From contig JAIRSV010000089.1 in assembly GCA_031255275.1 (NCBI GenBank), forward strand, positions 1 to 11,793: a stretch of 11,793 nucleotides of DNA, in the 5' to 3' direction. This document shows positions 6,677 through 11,793 of this stretch, piece after piece. How positions within the stretch are numbered: the stretch's first letter is position 1; every line of letters starts with the position of its first letter. Source of the DNA: Proteiniphilum sp. Its GTDB lineage: Bacteria; Bacteroidota; Bacteroidia; Bacteroidales; Dysgonomonadaceae. The translations under genes were made by a program, and so were the position numbers. The notes below the pieces were generated by a model. It saw only the letters and a list, made by a program, of their open reading frames with translations, was not told the DNA's origin and ran no database searches.

Positions 6677-7159
6677 ATGGGATACGAAATTGAACGCAAA
6701 TTTCTCGTTAAAGGCGACTATAAGCCACACACATTCAAGAGCCTCACCATCAGGCAAGGTTACCTTTCCCGCTCCGGAGCATGCACCGTCCGCATACGGA
6801 CCGGCGGCGGGAAAGCATTTATCACCGTCAAGAGCGCGCTGACGGAGGGAGAGAGTAAAATCAAACGTCATGAATGGGAATACGGGATTCCCGCAGAGGA
6901 TGCCACAGAGATGCTTCTGCTGTGCGAAGGGGCAGTGGTCGAAAAAACCCGACATCTTGTCCGTTACGGCGGACACCTGTTTGAAGTGGATGAATTTTCA
7001 GGCGATAACGAAGGGCTTGTCATTGCCGAAATAGAACTGGAAGACGAAGATGAACCGTTTGACCGCCCCGAATGGCTGGGCGATGAGGTGACCGGAATGG
7101 CACGGTATTACAACTCATACCTTTCCGGACACCCGTATAAGGAGTGGAGCAATCAGTAA
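6677..7159 (+). CDS. CYTH-domain protein, probable triphosphatase
   Basis: A 160-residue single-domain protein of the CYTH/triphosphate tunnel metalloenzyme superfamily. The signature ExExK is at the N-terminus (E4-I-E6-R-K8 in YEIERKFLV). Alternating charged residues that line the tunnel follow: VRIR (R39, R41), ITVK (K52), IKRHEWEY (R64, E67, E69), EKTR (K90, R92), FEVDEF and IAEIELE (E118, E120). Characterised bacterial single-domain relatives hydrolyse inorganic triphosphate or other triphosphates with a divalent metal. Adenylate cyclase activity occurs in some relatives but cannot be claimed here. The length is normal and the tunnel residues look complete, so I expect an active enzyme. 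It is preceded by the structured gap and is probably transcribed separately from the aroA-led genes. It converges on ilvE, with only 3 bp between stop codons. Confidence 0.9.
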   Translation: MGYEIERKFLVKGDYKPHTFKSLTIRQGYLSRSGACTVRIRTGGGKAFITVKSALTEGESKIKRHEWEYGIPAEDATEMLLLCEGAVVEKTRHLVRYGGHLFEVDEFSGDNEGLVIAEIELEDEDEPFDRPEWLGDEVTGMARYYNSYLSGHPYKEWSNQ

Positions 7160-7169
7160 AAATCACTCC
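7141..7169. terminator. weak hairpin spanning both convergent stops
   Basis: GGAGTG at 7141-7146 pairs with CACTCC at 7164-7169 around a 17-nt loop that contains the stop codons of both the CYTH gene and ilvE. It is the only candidate shared terminator between these converging genes. The stem is just 6 bp and no T-run follows on either strand, so it may be chance. Confidence 0.2.
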
Positions 7170-8182
7170 ACAACCGTTATCCACCCGTATTTGTCCGGTT
7201 CGTCGCCATACTGAATGGCACGCAACTTATGGTATAACTTCTCGCTGACGGGACCTGCCTTGCCGTCTTTCGAAAACTCATAGCTTTTGTTTTCACTCAA
7301 GTCGTCGATCCGCAAAATGGGACTGATCACGGCAGCCGTGCCACATGCGCCGGCCTCCTCAAAGGTAGCCAGCTCCTCTACCGGAATCGGGCGGCGTTCC
7401 ACCGTAAGCCCTATCTCTTCGGCCAGCTGCATCAGGCTTTTGTTGGTGATGGAGGGCAAAATGGATTCCGACCTGGGGGTAATATAAGTATTGTCTCTTA
7501 TCCCGAAGAAATTGGCAGGACCGCACTCGTCGATATATTTCTTCTCCTTAGCGTCGAGGTAAAGCACGGCGGAATAACCCATTTCGTGCGCCTTCTCGCC
7601 CGAACGCAGACTGGCAGCGTAATTCCCCCCGACTTTGATCGTACCCGTACCGAGCGGAGCCGCACGGTCATATTCGCGCATAATCACCATGGGAGTAGGT
7701 TTGAAACCCTCCTTGAAATAGGGACCTGTCGGCGTTACAAAGATCAGGAAAGTATATTCTTTTGACTGCTTCACCCCCACCTGCGCACCGGTACCGATGA
7801 GCAGCGGACGGATGTAGAGCGACGCGCCACTCTCGCAGGGAGGCACAAAACGCCTGTTTTTCTCCACAGCAAGTAAAACCATCCTTTCGAAGAGTTCCGT
7901 CGGCACGTCCGCCATCATAATGCCGCGGCAGGAAGACTGCAGGCGCAGAGCATTCTCCCGCATCCGGAAGATACGGATCTTTCCGTCCTTTCCGCGGAAA
8001 GCCTTCAGTCCTTCAAAAGCCTCCTGTCCGTAATGCAGGCAGGTAGCCGCCATGTGGAGAGTCAAATATTCCGATGTTTCCGTTTCAGGCTCGCTCCATT
8101 TGCCGTCGCGGTAATAACTGCGTACATTGCAGTCAGTCTTCATATAACCAAATGATAAGTTAGACCAGTCGATCGTATTCAT
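7163..8182 (-). CDS. ilvE: branched-chain amino acid aminotransferase
   Basis: A 339-residue PLP-dependent fold-type IV aminotransferase that interconverts Leu, Ile and Val with their 2-oxo acids, using glutamate/2-oxoglutarate. Landmarks: HYGQEAFEGLKAFRG at 50-64; RPLLIGTGAQVGV at 125-137; GTIKVGGNYAAS at 180-191 with K183 as the PLP Schiff-base lysine; IDECGPANFFGI at 217-228 with E219; and GACGTAAVISPI near the C-terminus. The length and the YGQ-FEG-KA, IK-GGNYA and E-G--N motifs match the larger (type II) branched-chain aminotransferases. ATG 8180-8182 is the natural start, and the sequence after it (MNTIDWSNLSFGY) looks like a true N-terminus. It is the only intact minus-strand gene. It diverges from dnaG and is probably driven from a -7 box about 85 bp upstream. 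Confidence in function is high. Confidence 0.95.
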   Translation of the reverse strand: MNTIDWSNLSFGYMKTDCNVRSYYRDGKWSEPETETSEYLTLHMAATCLHYGQEAFEGLKAFRGKDGKIRIFRMRENALRLQSSCRGIMMADVPTELFERMVLLAVEKNRRFVPPCESGASLYIRPLLIGTGAQVGVKQSKEYTFLIFVTPTGPYFKEGFKPTPMVIMREYDRAAPLGTGTIKVGGNYAASLRSGEKAHEMGYSAVLYLDAKEKKYIDECGPANFFGIRDNTYITPRSESILPSITNKSLMQLAEEIGLTVERRPIPVEELATFEEAGACGTAAVISPILRIDDLSENKSYEFSKDGKAGPVSEKLYHKLRAIQYGDEPDKYGWITVVE

Positions 8183-8266
8183 AATAGCAAAATTTAAAAC
8201 TTTTTCAGTACATTCCCTGACAGTAAAAAAGATTACTTAACAGCATCCGATTTTTACAAATCGAGG

Positions 8267-8274
8267 CAAAATTA
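8267..8274 (-). promoter_or_regulatory. Bacteroidetes -7 box of ilvE
   Basis: The minus strand reads TAATTTTG, an exact TAnnTTTG match, giving a leader of about 80 nt before the ilvE ATG. A minus-strand TTG at 8297-8299 lies 22 bp upstream, close to the usual 19-21 bp spacing to the -33 element. It overlaps a small dyad (AATTAT, 6 bp, ATAATT at 8298-8315). Confidence 0.5.
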
Positions 8275-8318
8275 CGATTTTATTTCAAAAAACGGACAAT
8301 TATCACAGCATAATTCAC

Positions 8319-8326
8319 TAAATTCG
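8319..8326 (+). promoter_or_regulatory. possible -7 box of dnaG
   Basis: TAAATTCG differs from TAnnTTTG at one position and lies 13 bp before the dnaG ATG, implying a very short leader. No clear -33 element is seen. The 157-bp divergent spacer offers no better plus-strand candidate. Confidence 0.25.
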
Positions 8327-8339
8327 TACTGCGAAAAAA

Positions 8340-10376
8340 ATGATCGATCAGATAACCATAGGACGTATTCAGGACACGGCACAGATTGTAGACGTCGTTT
8401 CGGACTTTGTCACCCTCCGCCGCAGGGGGGTGAACTATGTGGGACTGTGCCCCTTTCACGACGATCGCACACCATCGTTCTACGTTTCCCCCTCCAAAAA
8501 CATCTGCAAGTGTTTCTCCTGCGGCGAAGGCGGAACGCCCGTCCACTTCATGATGAAGCACGAACAGCTCTCCTATTACGAAGCGCTGAAGTACCTTGCC
8601 CGCAAATACAATATAGAAGTAGTGGAGAAAGAGTTCACCGATGAGGAAAAGCAGGCGCAGAGCGACCGCGACAGCATGTTTATCCTCAATGAGTATGCCC
8701 GCGACTTCTTTGTGAGGATGCTCCACACTCATCCCGAAGGGAAGGCGACAGGCCTCACCTACTTCCGCGAGAGAGGATTCCGCGACGATATTGTGAAAAA
8801 ATTCCAGCTGGGTTACAGTCCGGAACAGCGCGACGCTTTCTCCGTCGAAGCGCAGAAAGCGGGATACAAACGCGATTATCTGCTGAAAACGGGACTGTCG
8901 TCCGGTAACGACAACCAGCCGCTTTTCGACCGTTTCCGCGGAAGGGTGATCTTCCCCGTCCACACACTGTCGGGGAAGGTTGTTGCCTTCGGCGGACGCA
9001 TCCTCAAAAGGGCGGAGAATACGGGAAAGTATGTAAACTCTCCCGAAAGCGAAATCTACTCCAAAAGCCATGAACTGTATGGGATCTATTTCGCCCGAAA
9101 CGCTATTGTGAAACAGGACAAATGCTTTCTGGTGGAGGGATATACCGATGTGATCTCCATGCACCAGGCGGGAATCGAAAATGTTGTCGCATCGTCGGGG
9201 ACGGCGCTCACGCACGGACAGATCCGCATGATACACCGTTTCTCCGAAAACATTACCGTGCTTTACGACGGTGACTCGGCCGGGATAAAAGCCGCTTTGA
9301 GGGGGATCGACCTGCTGCTGGAGGACGGGATGAACGTGAAGGTAGTACTCCTTCCCGAAGGGGAAGACCCTGATTCGTTTGCCCGAAAACAGAATGCGGA
9401 GGGACTTCATCAATATATCGGGAAAAGCGAGGTTGATTTTATCCGGTTCAAAACGCAGCTGCTGCTGAAGGAAGTGGGTGACGATCCCGTCAGACGGGCT
9501 GGACTTATATCGAATATAGTGGAGAGCATCGCGCTGATCCCTAAAACGATTACCCGTTCGGTCTATATCCAGGAGAGCTCCCAGCTGCTGAATATGCAGG
9601 AACAGGTATTGATTGCGGAGATCAACAAAATACGCCGCCGCAATTACGACAAAAAGAAAGATCAGAAGGATCAGAAGGATATAAAACCCGTTCCGCCGCC
9701 GGATTGGGAACCGGACGGTTCGCCGGCGTCGGGAACAGTTGCCGGAAGCAGGATGTCGCCGAAAAGTCCTTACGAAAAGTATGAAAGGGAGATCCTGCGC
9801 TATATCGTCCGCTATGGCAACAGACCCATATACCGGAAGTTCGAGAAACGCAAGCGGAAAGAAGGTAAGGCCGTTATCGAAGAGGATGTGCTGGTGGAAG
9901 AGGGGCCGGGCGTGACGGAATTTGTGAAGTTCGACTTTGACCGCGACAATATCGCCTTTACCACCGGCCTGTACAGACGGATTTTTGACGAAGCCGTAAC
10001 GTATATGGATGATCCGCATTTCGATTCCGGTCGTCACTTCCTGTCGCACGCTGACCCGGAAATCAGCCGGCTGGCGTCGGAACTGATAAGCGACCGGTAT
10101 CATCTGAGTAAAATACATGCGAAAATTCTGGGAGAAGATCTCGACGACAAAGATTCCCGCTTGCTGGAGCAGAATTTGCTGAACTCCCACGTACCCCGCG
10201 CGACCACGGAACTGAAGAATGCTTACGTCCTGCAACAGATCAGAGAGATAAGGGATGAGATGAAACAGGGCAACCCGAACGATTCCGTCTCTCTTATCAC
10301 CCGGCTGAAACAGTTGCAGGAAATAAAGAAAGTTCTCTCGAAAGAATTGGGAGAAAGGATTGTATTGAAATATTAA
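8340..10376 (+). CDS. dnaG: DNA primase
   Basis: A 678-residue replicative primase that makes RNA primers for the lagging strand together with the DnaB helicase. The N-terminal zinc-binding domain has CPFH (C37, H40) and CFSC (C58, C61). The central RNA polymerase core carries FRGRVIFPV near 199-207 and FGGR at 217-220. The TOPRIM metal site follows, with E266 in LVEGYTD and the DGDSAG motif (D310, D312). The C-terminal third is poorly conserved, as usual for the helicase-binding part, and is joined by a charged, proline-containing linker at about 434-478 whose KDQKDQKD part is encoded by a 9-bp tandem repeat (9660-9677). ATG 8340 is supported by the family N-terminus MIDQITIGRIQ. It does not lie in the rpsU-dnaG-rpoD arrangement of Proteobacteria: ilvE is upstream and divergent, and an ABC exporter gene follows after 69 bp. 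No key residue is missing. Confidence 0.97.
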   Translation: MIDQITIGRIQDTAQIVDVVSDFVTLRRRGVNYVGLCPFHDDRTPSFYVSPSKNICKCFSCGEGGTPVHFMMKHEQLSYYEALKYLARKYNIEVVEKEFTDEEKQAQSDRDSMFILNEYARDFFVRMLHTHPEGKATGLTYFRERGFRDDIVKKFQLGYSPEQRDAFSVEAQKAGYKRDYLLKTGLSSGNDNQPLFDRFRGRVIFPVHTLSGKVVAFGGRILKRAENTGKYVNSPESEIYSKSHELYGIYFARNAIVKQDKCFLVEGYTDVISMHQAGIENVVASSGTALTHGQIRMIHRFSENITVLYDGDSAGIKAALRGIDLLLEDGMNVKVVLLPEGEDPDSFARKQNAEGLHQYIGKSEVDFIRFKTQLLLKEVGDDPVRRAGLISNIVESIALIPKTITRSVYIQESSQLLNMQEQVLIAEINKIRRRNYDKKKDQKDQKDIKPVPPPDWEPDGSPASGTVAGSRMSPKSPYEKYEREILRYIVRYGNRPIYRKFEKRKRKEGKAVIEEDVLVEEGPGVTEFVKFDFDRDNIAFTTGLYRRIFDEAVTYMDDPHFDSGRHFLSHADPEISRLASELISDRYHLSKIHAKILGEDLDDKDSRLLEQNLLNSHVPRATTELKNAYVLQQIREIRDEMKQGNPNDSVSLITRLKQLQEIKKVLSKELGERIVLKY

Positions 10377-10445
10377 CGAATCGGCAACAGTTTGTGCTTC
10401 GCACGCAATTTTCAAATAACTAACTATCGAAAAATCATTGAACGG

Positions 10446-11345
10446 ATGTATTTAGAAACCTGTAATGTAGTAAAACAGTATGCCAACCATCTGGCGTTGG
10501 ATAAGGTGAGTATTCAGGCGCCCCGTGCGACTGTTTTCGGTCTGTTGGGGCCGAACGGTGCGGGGAAAACCACGCTTATACGCATCATCACCCGCATTAC
10601 CGCCCCCGATAGCGGGGAGGTGATGATTGACGGCCGTCCCTCAAGGGCGGAAGATGTGTATAAAATCGGGTATCTGCCCGAAGAACGCGGATTGTACAAG
10701 AAAATGAAAGTGGGCGAACAGGCGATGTATCTGGCGCAACTGCGGGGGATGTCGAAAAAGGATGCGCACCGCGAGTTGATGATCTGGTTTAAGCGGTTCG
10801 ACATTATGGACTGGTACAACCGTAAGGTGGAGGAGCTGTCGAAGGGGATGCAGCAGAAGGTGCAGTTTATCTCTACCGTGATCCATAATCCTGACTTGCT
10901 GATTTTCGACGAACCTTTCAGCGGTTTCGATCCCGTGAATGTGGATATTGTGAAAAGGGAGATGCTGCGCTTCAAGGATGAGGGAAAAACCATCATCCTC
11001 TCCACGCACAATATGGAATCGGTAGAGGAGTTGTGCGATAATATCGCGCTTATCCACAAGTCGCAGGTGGTATTGCAGGGAAGAGTGTTCGATATTCGCA
11101 AGGAATACCGCCCCGGCATTTTCCGCTTCCGGCTGACGGGGAATGAATTTGACTTTGAACATCCCTCTTTCACCCTGCTCTCGAAGGAGCCTTACCACGA
11201 ATTTATCGACCTCCGCATCCGGAAAGAGGGCGGTATCGGCAGCAACGAACTGGTGAGACTGATTCTCGACAGATACGAGGTGGTGAGCTATGACGAGGAA
11301 CTGCCTGCCATGAATGATGTGTTTATCAAAACAGTAACAAAATGA
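10446..11345 (+). CDS. ABC exporter ATP-binding protein (NatA-like)
   Basis: A 299-residue ATPase subunit of an ABC-2-type exporter. Landmarks in order: Walker A GPNGAGKT at 35-42; the IGYLPEERGLY stretch at 74-84 at the Q-loop position, typical of the NatA subgroup; ABC signature LSKGMQQKVQ at 131-140; Walker B LLIFDEP at 151-157; and H-loop STH at 186-188. The last about 80 residues form the extra C-terminal domain common in this subgroup. The start ATG 10446 begins just before the first ABC strand (MYLETCNVVKQY). An upstream in-frame TTG at 10392 would add 18 residues without family support. It lies 69 bp after dnaG and overlaps the permease by 4 bp (ATGA), so the pair is translated together. 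NatA/NatB of Bacillus exports sodium. The substrate here is not deducible. Confidence 0.93.
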   Translation: MYLETCNVVKQYANHLALDKVSIQAPRATVFGLLGPNGAGKTTLIRIITRITAPDSGEVMIDGRPSRAEDVYKIGYLPEERGLYKKMKVGEQAMYLAQLRGMSKKDAHRELMIWFKRFDIMDWYNRKVEELSKGMQQKVQFISTVIHNPDLLIFDEPFSGFDPVNVDIVKREMLRFKDEGKTIILSTHNMESVEELCDNIALIHKSQVVLQGRVFDIRKEYRPGIFRFRLTGNEFDFEHPSFTLLSKEPYHEFIDLRIRKEGGIGSNELVRLILDRYEVVSYDEELPAMNDVFIKTVTK

Positions 11346-11793
11346 CAAAGAATATGAACAGATTAGGTTTAGTAATCCAACGAGAGTATATCACCAGGGT
11401 AAGAAAAAAGTCTTTTATTATCCTTACGCTCCTGATGCCGTTGCTGATGGCGACTTTGTCGTTAGTGCCCCTGTGGCTTTCCACGCTCAACGACGGCAGC
11501 GTGAAAAATGTGGCTGTGATAGACAATACGGGCATCTACGCTCCTTTGCTGAAATCTACGGACGCGTATCAATTCCAGGTTATAGACGGATCGGAACAGC
11601 AGGCGCCGGAATCAAGAATAGGAAAGGATCTGTTTGCTGTTTTGCAGATTACCGGCGACCTGAACGAAAATCCCCGCGCGATTTCGCTCACGTCCGACAA
11701 ACAGGCGCCGCAGGAATTGCAGTCGATGATAGTGCGAACAGTAAGCGAGAAAGTGGTACAGCAAAAACTTGATGCACTTTCGTCATCGGGCAA
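11342..11793 (+). CDS. ABC-2-type exporter permease (NatB-like), 3' end beyond window
   Basis: The reading frame opens at ATG 11342, inside the stop of the ATPase gene, and stays open to the window edge (150 complete codons). It begins MTKNMNRLGLVIQREYITRV, then RKKSFIILTLLMPLLMA and more hydrophobic residues to about 46 (first membrane helix), followed by a hydrophilic extracytoplasmic segment (NVAVIDNTGIYAPLL and onward). This is the standard layout of NatB/ABC-2 permeases: a short cytoplasmic start with a QREY--R motif, one helix, a large outside domain, then a helix bundle that would lie beyond the window. ATG 11354 (MNRLGLV) is an alternative start. With the preceding ATPase it forms a two-gene exporter; a further permease gene may follow. 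The gene is cut by the window, not broken. Confidence 0.88.
   Translation, partial: MTKNMNRLGLVIQREYITRVRKKSFIILTLLMPLLMATLSLVPLWLSTLNDGSVKNVAVIDNTGIYAPLLKSTDAYQFQVIDGSEQQAPESRIGKDLFAVLQITGDLNENPRAISLTSDKQAPQELQSMIVRTVSEKVVQQKLDALSSSG

Noticed and set aside
7177..7185. TTATCCACC, one base from a DnaA box
   Set aside because: A single copy inside the ilvE coding region; no cluster of boxes nearby, so it does not support an origin.
8298..8315. AATTAT-6 bp-ATAATT as a dif-like site
   Set aside because: dif sites have ATAA and TTAT flanking the 6-bp centre in the opposite order, and the outer arms do not match. Noted only as a small dyad near the ilvE promoter.
10394..10404. GTGC-TTC-GCAC hairpin after dnaG
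   Set aside because: The stem is only 4 bp with a short T4 after a gap, too weak to call a terminator.
8280..10415. 711-codon open frame antisense to the whole of dnaG
   Set aside because: It mirrors dnaG, its product shows no recognisable domain, and dnaG on the other strand has every catalytic motif. The open frame is a by-product of dnaG codon use.
10392..10445. TTG start extending the ABC ATPase by 18 residues
   Set aside because: ABC ATPases of this type begin where ATG 10446 does, and the extension shows no conserved features.
11473..11772. 99-codon open frame near the right edge
   Set aside because: It is out of frame with the permease gene that overlaps the ATPase stop and has the correct NatB-like start and membrane helix.

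Overview
This is a Bacteroidota chromosome segment, most likely order Bacteroidales. The evidence is Bacteroidetes-type -7 boxes (TAnnTTTG) upstream of genes, start sites without a clear Shine-Dalgarno sequence, a PorW/SprE-like lipoprotein, and the style of the AroA, DnaG and IlvE proteins. Genus cannot be fixed from the window. Coding DNA is moderately GC-rich. The left edge (1-481) and the gap at 6243-6676 are clearly more AT-rich.

Layout. Positions 1-481 are AT-rich and hold a degenerate C-terminal piece of what looks like an IS4-family transposase (minus strand), then a -7 box just before aroA. From 503 to 6242 six genes lie head to tail on the plus strand with small gaps or overlaps: aroA (EPSP synthase), a small membrane-anchored protein with a CCxxHxxC cluster, an ABC-3 family metal-type permease, a PorW/SprE-like lipoprotein with TPR-like helices and a very basic tail, rdgB (XTP/dITP pyrophosphatase, ATGA overlap), and a Gfo/Idh/MocA oxidoreductase. 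Positions 6243-6676 carry no gene but are rich in dyad symmetries, a perfect -7 box, a 14-bp perfect hairpin and a T7-A-G7 homopolymer. A CYTH-domain protein (6677-7159) follows and converges, 3 bp apart, on ilvE (minus strand). ilvE diverges from dnaG (8340-10376). The right end holds an ABC-2-type exporter pair: the ATPase and, overlapping it by 4 bp, the first 150 codons of its permease, which runs off the window.

Most genes are housekeeping: shikimate pathway, nucleotide-pool cleaning, branched-chain amino acid metabolism and replication priming. I see no defence island, CRISPR array, prophage or biosynthetic cluster. The points most worth a second look are the structured gap at 6243-6676, an apparent GC-skew sign change at that gap although genes on both sides lie on the plus strand, the small cysteine/histidine protein beside an orphan metal permease, and a hexamer microsatellite at the start of the lipoprotein gene that leaves its true start codon open.
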